Shown piece by piece: positions 11,368 through 20,047 of a stretch of DNA of 64,000 nt (its first letter is position 1; each line of letters begins with the position of its first letter). This DNA comes from Dendrophyllia cribrosa (taxonomy: Eukaryota > Cnidaria > Anthozoa > Scleractinia > Dendrophylliidae). Under the pieces are notes generated by a model that saw nothing but the letters and a program-made list of their open reading frames with translations, did not search any database and had not been told where the DNA came from. Both the position numbers and the translations under genes were made by a program. The DNA lies in NCBI GenBank assembly GCA_024195265.1, contig JAJLRJ010000013.1, positions 15,577,162 through 15,641,161 on the forward strand, read 5' to 3'.

Positions 11368-11488
11368 AGTAGTGGGTGGCTCAAATGCGGTTTTTCGAGT
11401 CCATAAAATAAGCTGTCCTCACTGCGCTCGGACAGCTTATTTTATGGGTTCGAAAAACCGCATTTGAGACCATCCCCCACCCACTACT
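11368..11488. repeat. terminal hairpin inside left TIR
   Basis: The outer 121 bp is itself an inverted repeat: AGTAGTGGGTGG, CTCAAATGCGGTTTTTCGA and CATAAAATAAGCTGTCC on the left arm reappear inverted on the right arm, around an 11 bp centre (tcactgcgctc). The two arms differ by only a few positions. The right TIR has the same structure. Confidence 0.9.
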
Positions 11489-11568
11489 CTGGATAACCGG
11501 CCTCAAACCCCGTAAGAGGGGCCAAATGCGTTTTCCCGAGCCCGCCCGCAACGGCATACGAGACATAA

Positions 11569-11584
11569 CCAAATTGAAGAAACC
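11569..11584 (+). promoter_or_regulatory. early-type motif 1
   Basis: CCAAATTGAAGAAACC, 18 bp upstream of ATG 11603 and inside the left TIR. One of five copies of the CCAATTGAARAAA class. Confidence 0.65.
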
Positions 11585-11602
11585 CCTCCTCTCATTGTAA
11601 GA

Positions 11603-11830
11603 ATGGGGAAAGGAAGAAAGGGCCTTCTGACACAATCAGCTAAACGAATGTCATTTAACCATTCAAGACATGGAAGTCTTCTTTCTTTTGGATGTGGAAA
11701 ATGTGAACGCTGTAAATACTTTGAAGAAACTCGAGGGCAAATATCTCCTCCATCTATTGTACCGCAATATCTTATTGAAGCTACACAAAGACTGACTCCA
11801 CAACAACTTGTGGCATTGATTCCCAATTGA
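11603..11830 (+). CDS. small CxxC zinc-binding protein, unknown function
   Basis: A 75-residue basic protein starting at ATG 11603, the first gene in from the left TIR. The centre has CGKCERCKYF, a pair of cysteine knuckles that could hold one zinc ion with other ligands; the N-terminus is Lys/Arg-rich and the C-terminus helical. I do not recognise the family. Position behind a TIR-borne early-type motif, next to a zinc-finger protein and a nuclease, suggests a role in replication or regulation (inference). Its stop lies within the motif of the next gene, so the two are tightly packed. Confidence 0.55.
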   Translation: MGKGRKGLLTQSAKRMSFNHSRHGSLLSFGCGKCERCKYFEETRGQISPPSIVPQYLIEATQRLTPQQLVALIPN

Positions 11831-11837
11831 AGAAACC
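11823..11837 (+). promoter_or_regulatory. early-type motif 2
   Basis: CCAATTGAAGAAACC, 25 bp before ATG 11863 and overlapping the stop codon of the preceding gene. Confidence 0.65.
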
Positions 11838-11862
11838 ACATACCCTCCATATAAACGTGACA

Positions 11863-12423
11863 ATGCCCCTCGTCAACGAACCAATGACTGCCGTTGCGTT
11901 TTTGAAAATGAGGGGAATTGAGTTGAAAGAAGGTGATGACTTATATGCAAAGAACAAAGGGACGTTCGAATACAACCCTTGCAGATATTGTGGTTTAAAC
12001 TTCACCCAAGGTCATTCTCTTGTTGAGCATCAAAAATACGCTTGTAAGAATCTGCGAACAGAACCACGACCGAAAGAGATTTGTCCCCGCTGCAATCGAA
12101 GATTGTCTAAACAAACGGTTTACAGTCATTTAAGAAATGGTTGCCCTCGCGCGAAAAGAAACTCTCGAGTTTTTATACAGCGTAAGGTTGTTCGAGATGT
12201 TTTTGCAAACATTAGCCAGCATGAGCTGAATGCCTGGCTTGACGAGCAAGAACAAGAACCATTTAAAAACAAAAGCCTGGAGGCTCTCAACCCCTTACCC
12301 AGGATCAGAGATTTGAGCTTTGTTTCTGATTTCATCGAAGGCAAGTCATCACTCGCAGCTTTTCAAACAGAGTTGTGTGGTTATTACCAATTGAAAAAAC
12401 CTTTATCCTTTACATACCAATGA
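11863..12423 (+). CDS. zinc-finger protein with two CCHC fingers
   Basis: A 186-residue protein. I place the start at ATG 11863 because the upstream in-frame codons lie within the promoter-like motif and use TTG. Finger 1: C-x2-C-x12-H-x4-C beginning CRYCGLNF. Finger 2: same spacing beginning CPRCNRRL. The C-terminal half is helical and acidic-to-mixed with no recognised domain. Likely a nucleic-acid-binding accessory protein of the element. Its stop overlaps the start of the exonuclease gene (ATGATGG), and its final codons contain that gene's promoter motif. No disabling mutation seen. Confidence 0.7.
   Translation: MPLVNEPMTAVAFLKMRGIELKEGDDLYAKNKGTFEYNPCRYCGLNFTQGHSLVEHQKYACKNLRTEPRPKEICPRCNRRLSKQTVYSHLRNGCPRAKRNSRVFIQRKVVRDVFANISQHELNAWLDEQEQEPFKNKSLEALNPLPRIRDLSFVSDFIEGKSSLAAFQTELCGYYQLKKPLSFTYQ
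12387..12401 (+). promoter_or_regulatory. early-type motif 3
   Basis: CCAATTGAAAAAACC, 18 bp before ATG 12420, embedded in the 3' end of the zinc-finger coding sequence. Confidence 0.65.
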
Positions 12424-13532
12424 TGGCGACAACACAAGATTTCATGAACTTTCTCAAATCGAGGAACACTGGTCTGAAACAAAAGAGCGCCGACTGGCTC
12501 TCAGCCAGACAAAATGCAATTGGTGCTTCTGAAGTTTCTGCTTTAACAGCCACTTCGCCGTTCGAAACGCGAAGAAGCTTGCTCTTAAAGAAAATTCAAC
12601 CCCCGGTTATGCATAACAATGCGGCTTGTACCTGGGGCAATCTGTTCGAACCGCTTATTCGCAAGTATTTTGAGCAAAAACATTCTGTTTCCGTTTTTGG
12701 TCACAGCATCTCTCTTAATCTAGCAAGAGAGCATCCGCTTTATCGAAAGGTCACTTGTAGCCCAGACGGCTATTTCATGAATAAAGATAACACATTAAAC
12801 TTGTTAGAGTTTAAATGTCCGTTCAAGCGAAAAATAGCTATTAACAGAATTCCTAGCTATTATAGCGATCAGATACAAACAGGGCTTGCTTTGAGTGGCG
12901 ACATGGTCTCCAAAGGCTTGTTTGTTGACGGCTATTTCAGAATGTGTTCTTTAAACCAGCTTGAACCAAGTTTAGCCCACAATTCTTTTCTCAACGCCGG
13001 GAAAACATACAAGACAAAAAACAAATCAACTCTTGCCTGGGGGGTCTGTTATCTATTCAGCAAACAAAACATCAAGAGCAATCAAGCCTAACTTATTGAC
13101 CTTGGGGCAACACCAACAATTGCTTTGTTTGAACATGTCATGGGTTTAATTGCCACTAAACATGTTTGGGTTTCTTATGGCAAAATACGAATGGCGTTCA
13201 CAGACCGTGACGAAAATGATGAATTTTTACGTTTAAACGCTATGAAAGAAGCGTTCTCTAACCCGCGTAGAGAATGGCCGAAACCTGTCGCAATGTTCTC
13301 TTGGAAATTGCTCGATCTCACTGAAATTTGGGAGTTTAAAAAACCAGATTTCTTGAGGGACATCCAAAGATCGGTTGAATGTTTTCATGAGAATCTATCA
13401 AAGTTAAAAGGAAGAATCAGAAATTATACTTACACCGAGGACTCTGCCACAACTCCAAACACAGGCGATGACAAGGCCGTTTTGGAAGCCTTTATAATGG
13501 AGCAAGCGGCAATGCTTACTCCAGAGTTCTGA
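12420..13532 (+). pseudogene. YqaJ-type exonuclease, one in-frame stop
   Basis: PD-(D/E)XK nuclease of the YqaJ/lambda-exonuclease class, which resects DNA ends for recombination. In the first 160 residues: ADWLSARQNAIGASEVSAL (class signature), WGNLFEP with E77, SPDGYF with D116, LLEFKCP with E130 and K132, and YYSDQIQTGLAL with Q151, in the usual order. An in-frame TAA at 13089-13091 interrupts residue 224; the same frame continues open to 13532 with conserved-looking sequence, so this is a nonsense mutation and not a gene boundary. Full reading length would be 370 codons. Start chosen at the ATG pair just after the early-type motif. In DNA viruses, such nucleases work with single-strand annealing recombinases in replication and repair. 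Confidence 0.8.
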
Positions 13533-14181
13533 ATGCATTATTCCATAAATGTTCGTTTTTGATTATCATAGCATCAGACATCCATTGTTGTCTCAGGTAA
13601 TTTATAATCGCTCGTTGCGGGGCTTCAAGCGGTGTTATAATGTCCAGGATTTTGTAGATCACAAACGTATAAGATATTCTCGGAAGCCGACCTTCTATTT
13701 GTTTGAACATACGTTTCGTTTCATGGATTTGATCGAGAGTCAACTGCACAGGCAGAAATTTGAGCTTCTTGATAAGCCAGTTCAAAGCATAACCAAACAC
13801 GTAACTTCGTCCCGACCGATGGCTTGGTCTGTGGAAATTGTTTTGCTGTGTACATGCCGGAGCATTATCGAGCACTTCAACACGGCCGCATCTTTTACAA
13901 TAAAGTTCACAAGAATCTATTGATTGCAAAAATGAGCCACCACAGTCATAACAAGACAGGAGTCTTCGGGCCCAGCGTTCAATCTGCATGTCTTTGTAAT
14001 GTTTTTGTAGATATTGCTTTCCAATCTCTGCCCGCCCCATATCTTCGCATAACAGATAGAATTTTTCCGGCAGGCACAAGCGGTGTATTTCTTTTCTGTA
14101 ATCGCTGCCGTATAGCGAGCGAAGGATGGCAAATTTGTGTTCTTTGTCAAGTTCATTGAGCCGTACGTCAAACTCAGTCAT
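13516..14181 (-). CDS. Zn-ribbon protein resembling late transcription factor VLTF3
   Basis: A 221-residue intact protein transcribed leftward. Centre: a zinc ribbon C77-x2-C80 ... C95-x2-C98 (CYDC, CKRC). This is followed by an FHRPSHRSGRSYVFGYALNW segment and a helical C-terminal region with an RLPRISYTFVIYKIL block. That order (ribbon, aromatic/basic segment, helical bundle) is what VLTF3-like proteins of poxviruses and other nucleocytoplasmic DNA viruses show; in poxviruses they are required for late gene transcription. The match is from pattern memory, so moderate confidence. It overlaps the exonuclease end by 17 bp tail to tail. Its own promoter is of the early type, as expected for a factor that turns on late genes. 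Confidence 0.6.
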   Translation of the reverse strand: MTEFDVRLNELDKEHKFAILRSLYGSDYRKEIHRLCLPEKFYLLCEDMGRAEIGKQYLQKHYKDMQIERWARRLLSCYDCGGSFLQSIDSCELYCKRCGRVEVLDNAPACTQQNNFHRPSHRSGRSYVFGYALNWLIKKLKFLPVQLTLDQIHETKRMFKQIEGRLPRISYTFVIYKILDIITPLEAPQRAIINYLRQQWMSDAMIIKNEHLWNNAFRTLE

Positions 14182-14202
14182 GTTTATATGACTAGATTAC
14201 AA

Positions 14203-14216
14203 TTTTTCAATTGGGG
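14203..14216 (-). promoter_or_regulatory. early-type motif 4
   Basis: Minus strand CCAATTGAAAAA, about 22 bp upstream of the ATG at 14181 of the VLTF3-like gene. Confidence 0.6.
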
Positions 14217-14292
14217 GTTTCCCGTGATTTCCGGTATTGTTGTGTAAAGGCCGTATTTAGAAAATTACAACTTTTCGAAGCTTCTTGAACAT

Positions 14293-14474
14293 ACCGAAGC
14301 GCCCCACAAATACCGAAGCGCCCCACAAATACCGAAGCGCCCCAACTTTGTTGAAAAAAGTTTTTCTGGGGCGCTTCGGAATTTATTTTTTTGAAAAAGT
14401 AAAAACGGGGCGCTTCGGAATTTATTTTTTGAAAATGTTTTTGGGGGGCGCTTCGGTATTTGGGGGCGCTTCGG
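14293..14474. repeat. seven-copy 12-mer cluster in both orientations
   Basis: Three direct copies of CCGAAGCGCCCC at 19 bp spacing (from about 14294, 14313 and 14332), then four inverted copies GGGGCGCTTCGG at 14368, 14407, 14445 and 14463. Separated by AT-rich spacers (aatttattttt). It lies in the 350 bp gap between two minus-strand genes. The copies are almost identical. Candidate replication origin, packaging site, regulator-binding array or hairpin transcription terminator. Confidence 0.85.
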
Positions 14475-14535
14475 AATTTATGGGCCTATGTGTGGCGGGA
14501 TTTTCCCCTCAAGATTTGTAGATTAAAACCTGAAT

Positions 14536-15222
14536 TTAATCTCTCAAATCGGATTTGGATGCTGCGGTGAGAAGATTTATCTTTTTTTGAAACTCTTGTT
14601 TGACTTCCTTGCGAAGTTCGTTTTTGAGTTTCTCGAGGTCTGGCGCTTGTGTTTGAGTGGCAACGTCTTTTTTTGCCTTAACACCATCTCTGATTGCAGC
14701 TTTGAGTTCGTGATATTTTTCCACCCCACGAGTAATTATGGTGAATTCTGTATCACTGATCCTCTTGTCTTCCAGAGCCTTTGAGACCAGTTCATTGACA
14801 GAGTTGCGTTTAGCCAGGGCCAGTGTATAGATATTCTCGTGTTTAGTCACTTTCCTCTCTAGCCGCTTGTTGGCAGCTGTAAAGCCAACAGAGGACAGCC
14901 CACAGAGGGTCGCGAAGCCGGCAAGTGCTGGACTTGCAACAATTCCGAACCCAGTCAATGCAGTGGCTAGGGCCCCTGATGACAGCCCAACAGAAAGCGA
15001 CCCAAGACCAACCGCCGAGTAATGAACTAAGGATTGGGTTCGTTTATATTTTTTTGCGACCTGACGGTAATGCTCGGCTTCGTCAGACAACTCCTTAAGC
15101 AAGTCAGAGATTTTTTTGAGCCGGAAATCTTCTGCATTGATTTGAGTGATCTCACGCATAGGGTAGAGCTGTTGTGTCTCGCTGTATTCGGGGGCCGATG
15201 GAAGCACATTGGCAGAACTCAT
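14536..15222 (-). CDS. coiled-coil protein with hydrophobic hairpin
   Basis: A 228-residue intact protein. N-terminal third is charged and predicted helical (KKISDLLKELSDEAEHYRQV). Residues about 68-118 are Gly/Ala/Ser/Leu-rich and look like two membrane-spanning or fusion-type segments (GLGSLSVGLSSGALATALTG). A long charged helix follows to the C-terminus. I recognise this layout as common in Polinton-associated reading frames but cannot name a function. A membrane-active virion component is a reasonable guess. It follows a late-type motif (15228-15240) and faces the 12-mer cluster at its 3' end. Confidence 0.65.
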   Translation of the reverse strand: MSSANVLPSAPEYSETQQLYPMREITQINAEDFRLKKISDLLKELSDEAEHYRQVAKKYKRTQSLVHYSAVGLGSLSVGLSSGALATALTGFGIVASPALAGFATLCGLSSVGFTAANKRLERKVTKHENIYTLALAKRNSVNELVSKALEDKRISDTEFTIITRGVEKYHELKAAIRDGVKAKKDVATQTQAPDLEKLKNELRKEVKQEFQKKINLLTAASKSDLRD

Positions 15223-15227
15223 TGCGT

Positions 15228-15240
15228 GGGTATATATATA
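15228..15240 (-). promoter_or_regulatory. late-type motif A
   Basis: Minus strand TATATATATACCC, about 6 bp before the ATG at 15222. Confidence 0.6.
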
Positions 15241-15245
15241 ATTTT

Positions 15246-15922
15246 TTAATTTATCTCAACTTCAAATTCTAAGGGCATGCCATTGAAGTTGAAGAGGTCA
15301 TTGTTCTCATCCCTCACTGACAGTGTTATGCTGTTTACATAATCGCCAGACGAGACGTCACGCAAGACGTTCTGCTGTGTTGTTTCGTAAAACACCTTCT
15401 CAAAGGGCTTCCCACGAATATCAAACCGAGCCAAAACTGTCGAAGGCTTCCCATTGAGGAGGTTCTGTTCTTTATCAACCAGATCACAGTGGATAAAGTA
15501 AGTGCTTGATGATGTTAATCCTTTGACGAACGTTGTAAACGATAATTTAGGATTTATACCAAGCAATACTGATAAATCGTGGTCTAATTTCACATCCTTA
15601 TTTTGAAAGTTTAAAAAATTACCATCGACCCTACAGGCGTATTTGTCTTGGTTTCTAATTTTAACTTTTCGACTGGGAATGCGCCCTCTAATTCTTTTGC
15701 CAAATACTCAAGAGTGTAATGGCCTGGAAGAAGTCTCCTGACAGATGTGTTTTTATCAGGCCCGGGCCCAGTAAACAATGTTATCTCTCCTCTTTGCTTC
15801 AAAGTATTCCACGAGTTGAAAATTGAGCAAGAGATGAGCCGTATGTATCTCGGTTTCGGAAGCGGGTGGTCGAAATAGATCGTGTGAGGGTTCGAAGACG
15901 TGACGATTGTTAACACAACCAT
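15246..15922 (-). pseudogene. putative minor capsid (penton-like) protein, frameshifted
   Basis: Two adjoining minus-strand frames (15922 down to about 15611, then about 15600 down to 15246) make one gene broken by a frameshift near 15595-15625. I take the ATG at 15922 as the start because a TATATACACC motif precedes it. The upstream codons of the open frame run into the promoter region. The protein would be about 225 residues, beta-rich, with a C-terminal block VRDENNDLFNFNGMPLEFEV typical of the minor capsid candidate in Polinton-like elements, believed to form a jelly-roll penton. Function is inferred from position beside the other late genes and general look. It is divergently arranged with the gene at 15969, sharing a 46 bp start-to-start region. 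Confidence 0.55.
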
Positions 15923-15936
15923 GATGGTGTATATAA
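15923..15936 (-). promoter_or_regulatory. late-type motif B
   Basis: Minus strand TATATACACCATC directly before the ATG at 15922. Confidence 0.55.
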
Positions 15937-15952
15937 TTACACATTTTAAAAT

Positions 15953-15966
15953 ATAAATATATACAA
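15953..15966 (+). promoter_or_regulatory. late-type motif C
   Basis: AAATATATACAATC just upstream of ATG 15969; divergent partner of motif B. Confidence 0.55.
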
Positions 15967-15968
15967 TC

Positions 15969-17460
15969 ATGTTTGGCAGACGGCCCGGTGGATTTAATCC
16001 TAATTCAAATCTTGGCATAAAAATTGGCGGCCACAATTACGGACCCCCACCCCCTTTTTATTCGCCTCCAAATGCCTATAGCTATGTAAAGCCAAAGCCA
16101 CACACAGATCCTGAAATGGCTTGGTTGAGTTCGCCGGAGGCTGCCAGGCTCTCTGCCGCGGCCAAGGCTAAGGCGCTCTCAGAATTCAAAAAGCGTTTCC
16201 CGCGCGCTGATATGTCACACTTTGAAGTGCAAGTAGAGTTTGGTGACGATCATAAAACAGCCACAGGAGAAGTGCTTTACAAAGAGGGTCAAGGCTCATT
16301 TGCACTCGTTACAGAAATAGCCCACAAAGATTGGACTCAAGCCGAAAGAGACGCTCTTGGCCTTCATTATGATGGTGGTTTCCCTTATCAGCTATCGTTG
16401 GGGCAACCAGAAAAGTCAATCCCGGCTGTTGATTTCTCCACCCCAATAGACAAAGACATGATGATTGGCGCAATCTTGAATGACAAAGAGCAAAAGATTT
16501 ACGTCACTCCAACTGAGTATTTCACAACGAAATACCGAAATATTTTCAGGGGTACACAGATTTCATTCACAACCGCGAAATACGGCCGAAAGTGGCTCGG
16601 TGGCCCACATATGAGTTTTTGGCCACAACAACTCTCCTTCGCACTGTGGTGTGCAACAACCGGCTGTGGAATCTCGCGCGACATTCTCTTCGATAAGAAC
16701 TCCAGTCTATCCCTAACCCCACAGTTAAGGTCGTTTTACCGGTTTCACGTTTATTTCACAACAAGGCGAATACTCTACCAGATGGGTGGGGAACAAAGCG
16801 TGAGTGCTTTGCCAGACGACCCCCCATTTTCCCAGAAAGACAACAAGTACAACATCGACGCGTACAAGAAGATTTGCATAGAGTTCGGTATCGACCCCAG
16901 TTCTGACTTCCGTTACACATACGGTAAGAACCACGGGCTTGGGAATGTCTACATTTGGGCTTATGGAGAGGGCCCCATTTCTACCGATTACACATACCCC
17001 GATCCCGATCTAGCTCTGTTCGATGATGAGCGCGTGACTGACAGAAAAGACCCCAACTATCTCGCCAATGGAATAACTTTAGTCCGCAACGACCAAGGGG
17101 CGGACACCCAGTTCGAGCACTTTGTGCCAAATTACGCACAGGGGCTAACACAGCCAGGGCTCGCGCGTATGAACCAATCAATCGAGGCCTTTGTGTACTG
17201 CATTCTTGGTTCACAAGCCAAAACCCGCAGCAGCATCATTGGAAGAGGAGGCCGGGCGTTCGAAACGCAGAGAGTATTCCTCACCTATCTAGAGGAGGCC
17301 ATAATACTGAACGACATCGCAACAAGCGTACAGCGTTACCAGCTTGCCATCCAAGCAACGAAAGTGCGTTTAGACTTTGCGACAGCCCCCGGAAGCTGGC
17401 TCATGCCCTCGCGCATGATTATCAACACAGAGAGCGTGATCGGGTATAACAACAATCTAC
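15969..17460 (+). pseudogene. large conserved Polinton protein, 3' truncated
   Basis: About 497 residues of a protein I recognise as recurring in Polinton-like elements but cannot assign a role. N-terminus is Gly/Pro-rich (FYSPPNAYSYV), then an Ala-rich helix, then mixed alpha/beta sequence with W/Y/F-rich segments (HMSFWPQQLSFALWCATTGC, RFHVYFTTRRILYQMGG). The open frame continues to 17861, but from about 17460 it is simply the antisense of the next gene, so the true C-terminus has been lost in a deletion. A late-type motif precedes the start, implying a virion or assembly protein. Confidence 0.6.
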
Positions 17461-17953
17461 ATTGCCTGTCAAGAGCTGCAATCTCATCATCCTTTTGTTG
17501 GATTTGTTCTGTTCTCTTTGGCCCAAGGATTTTCATATCGGTTTTTGATATCTTTGGGTTAATTGTCCCATCGGCTTTGAAGAGCAGAGTCTCGCCACCT
17601 TTTGGACCCACAACTACCAGTTTACCCTTATATCTGGCTGCTGTGGAGATTCTGAGCGTTAGCCATTGTCCGTTTTTCCCATATTCTGGGTATTCTTCCT
17701 GTAGAGCGACATTTGCATCTTCCACGCTTGCAAACTCACGAAAGGTGTTTCTAGATACATTCTCAATGAAAGAGGTTTCCGCAGTGCGCGGGCCGCGTTC
17801 TGGGGGGCTATTCATCGTATTCATTGGAATAGATTCAGATTCACCCGAAGGCCCGGGTTGAGAGCCAGGGGGTGGAGTATCGTCATCGTCTTCATTACGA
17901 TCATCCGTATGTGACATAAGAGGATTTCTTTCAAAGTCGCCACCTTCATTCAT
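17461..17953 (-). pseudogene. acidic N-terminus plus conserved domain protein, 3' truncated
   Basis: Minus-strand gene starting at ATG 17953 after a TATATATCATC motif. Residues 1-60 are disordered (poly-Asp, Pro, Ser, Glu). Residues about 65-140 form a compact basic/beta domain with YGKNGQWLTLRISTAARYKG and LLFKADGTINPK, and a coiled-coil helix begins (QQKDDEIAALDRQ). The frame then runs on as antisense of the preceding gene, so its real C-terminus is missing. Related proteins usually continue into long coiled-coil and membrane segments (recalled, not searched). Function unknown. Confidence 0.55.
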
Positions 17954-17970
17954 GATGATATATAAATATA
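17954..17970 (-). promoter_or_regulatory. late-type motif D
   Basis: Minus strand TATTTATATATCATC immediately before ATG 17953. Confidence 0.5.
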
Positions 17971-17983
17971 AATTTTAAAAACA

Positions 17984-17996
17984 CAAATATATACTA
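17984..17996 (+). promoter_or_regulatory. late-type motif E
   Basis: CAAATATATACTA directly before ATG 17997 of the capsid gene; divergent with motif D. Confidence 0.6.
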
Positions 17997-19242
17997 ATGG
18001 CTGTGCAACCGAATTTACTTCCATCTCACAGTGAAAAGACACTGGGCGCCATGAAGGCAGAGCGAACCGTTAAGCGCATCACATTCAACCCCACTAAGGC
18101 CAATCCTGGTGAGACACTGTACGTCCATGTACCCAAGCTGGACGGGCACGATGTTATTGTGTCCGGCTCACTTGCACTGGTGTTTAACATCAACCTAGCC
18201 GGGGGTCATGCAAACAACTATCTCGTGCAAAATGTTTCTCGGGCTCTGGTGGACAGGTTCGTTGTTAAGTTTGCCGCCACCACTGTCCAGGACACGTCTG
18301 GGTACGACATCTACAAGATCTTCGAAGACCTCTTCCGATCAACCGATGAGCGGGAAAATATGCTTATGGAGGGCATCCAGAGTGTGGATTTGTGCAAGAT
18401 CCGCTCTGGTGCTGGCGATAAGAAGACCTCCGGCGTGGATGCTGAAACCAAACTGGAGACAATATACAAGAATAAGTACCGCATCAACCTCGATCACCAA
18501 ATCTTAACTGATCATGGTGTTATATATCCTCAAGCGTTATATAACGATCTGGTCTTCGAACTAGCCCTCGCCCCCGCAAACCAAGTTGTCCGTGGATCAG
18601 ACACAAGCAAACTAGTGTACAAGTTGGAAAACATCCAGCTTGAGTATGAGATGATTAGAAGTAAGACTCTGGCCGACGGTGCAACAAGCGCTTACACCAG
18701 TGGCAAGGAGTTCGCTTATGACCTCGTAATGCGAGATCGGGTGCATCCCTTCTCAAAAGGCGGTGAAACTCGGATGAATCTTTGGATTAACCCACAACGC
18801 CGGTCTCTCAAGGGCATCCTCTTGCTGTTCACCCTATGTAGCGGGTGCCCAGGCCTCTGAGAACTATTTCAATCCCGACATTACCAAAGTGAAGGTCACA
18901 GTCAACGGTTCCCCAAACAGGGTCTACAACGAGGGCATCAGTGGTACTGACATGTAGAATGAAATATACCGATACTTCAAGCCACACACTGACGGCAGGC
19001 CTAACATGAACTTGACCAAATATCTCACAGGAAACAAGTTTGGTCTCTGGATTGACCTGCGGACCATGGCTGACACATCCCTGCACGGCAATGGTCAACG
19101 GCTCGTCAACACACAGGATGGTGTGCAACTCGAGATCGAACGAAACACCACAGGCTCTGGAAACGCACTCTGCCACATCTTCACCATCTCAGACTCACAG
19201 ATGAACATCATGGACAGGCAGCTGCATTCTGTAGAGTACTAG
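17997..19242 (+). pseudogene. major capsid protein (double jelly-roll type), broken
   Basis: About 415 codons. The first 280 are open from ATG 17997. The frame changes between about 18825 and 18840, and the second part (to stop 19240-19242) contains an in-frame TAG at 18955-18957. Recognised by its overall look: N-terminal VKRITFNPTKANPGETLYVH, beta-rich middle, an RSLKGILLLF strand, NYFNPDITKVKVTVNG, and a C-terminus with HIFTISDSQMNIM. This matches the major capsid protein of Polinton-like elements, expected to form trimeric capsomers of an icosahedral shell. Length is normal for the family. Placed between the acidic protein gene and the packaging ATPase, the usual morphogenesis cluster. 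Confidence 0.75.
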
Positions 19243-19248
19243 GCAAAC

Positions 19249-19262
19249 GCATATATATACCC
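19249..19262 (+). promoter_or_regulatory. late-type motif F
   Basis: GCATATATATACCC, 9 bp before ATG 19272. Confidence 0.65.
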
Positions 19263-19271
19263 ACCAGCCCC

Positions 19272-20028
19272 ATGGCCACAAACAAGATCAACTTCTATGC
19301 TAAGCCGCCTCCCCTGCCATCCACCGGACCCCTGTCACACAATAAAATACAAAGACTTCTGGCAATGGCCCCCTCCCCGCCAACACATAAACCAATTGTT
19401 TGCAAACCAACTAATATAGGTGTTGGTTATGGACCCAAGAAAGCTGCCATTCAATGCACTAATCGTGGGCCCCACTAACTCTGGCAAGACACAGTATCTT
19501 CTCTCCCAACTGCGAGGCCCCTTTAGGGGTTATTTTGATTACATCGTTTTATTCTGCCCCACATTTGTCAAGAACAAGACATACGATGGCTTCGTGGACC
19601 GCGATCCACGAATATTCGTGATTGTCTGCCAACAGCATGAAATCGAAGACTGGTTGAAGTTGGCGAGCTTCTTTTTCACATGCACCAACACTTTATTCAT
19701 TCTCGATGACTGCGCCGCCTCTAAAGATGTCAAAGGCCGCACGAGCCAGCTGGTCAATCTGGGGTTCAGCGCAAGGCATGACGGCATATCCGTGTGGGTC
19801 TTGACCCAGCAGATCACCAGCATTGCCAAGCCATATCGTGATAACATTGCAGCGATCGTGCTCTTTTACACACCCTCCAGCAAGACAACTAAGGCCATCT
19901 TCGAAGACTACGCCGGCGAGCTCTCCCACGAGGAGTACAAAGAGCTTATCGCAAGACTCAAATCCTGCAAGTTTTCCCACCTGGTTTTCTCTCTGAGACA
20001 CCCGTATGGAATTAAGTACAAGGTTTAA
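19272..20028 (+). pseudogene. A32/FtsK-type genome-packaging ATPase, frameshifted
   Basis: P-loop ATPase of the FtsK-HerA/poxvirus A32 class that pumps DNA into capsids. Walker A GPTNSGKT is at 19468-19491, Walker B LFILDDC at 19693-19713, and a sensor-like LTQQITSI follows. The catalytic part is in one frame from about 19440 to the stop at 20028. The N-terminal Pro/Lys-rich region (MATNKINFYAKPPPL) is in another frame starting at ATG 19272, which has the late-type motif. So a frameshift near 19425-19450 separates the two, and ATG 19420 is probably not the original start. About 250 residues, normal for Polinton ATPases. Next to the capsid gene. Confidence 0.85.
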
Positions 20029-20029
20029 A

Positions 20030-20047
20030 CACATATATATACATGCC
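20030..20047 (+). promoter_or_regulatory. late-type motif G
   Basis: CACATATATATACATGCC, ending at ATG 20048. Confidence 0.65.

Larger units (their letters stand above)
11368..11585. repeat. Polinton left terminal inverted repeat
   Basis: Matches the inverse of 27841-28064 over its whole length except for scattered substitutions and a 7 bp deletion near 11380 (the right copy has an extra gggatgg-type block). The inner edge contains the early-type motif driving the first gene. Confidence 0.95.

Noticed and set aside
17461..17861. C-terminal 130 codons of the long plus-strand frame from 15969
   Set aside because: It is the antisense of a minus-strand gene with its own start and motif; the extension is an artefact of the deletion.
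19420..19440. ATG 19420 as the true ATPase start
   Set aside because: A late-type motif and a plausible N-terminus lie at 19272 in another frame, so a frameshift explains the data better.
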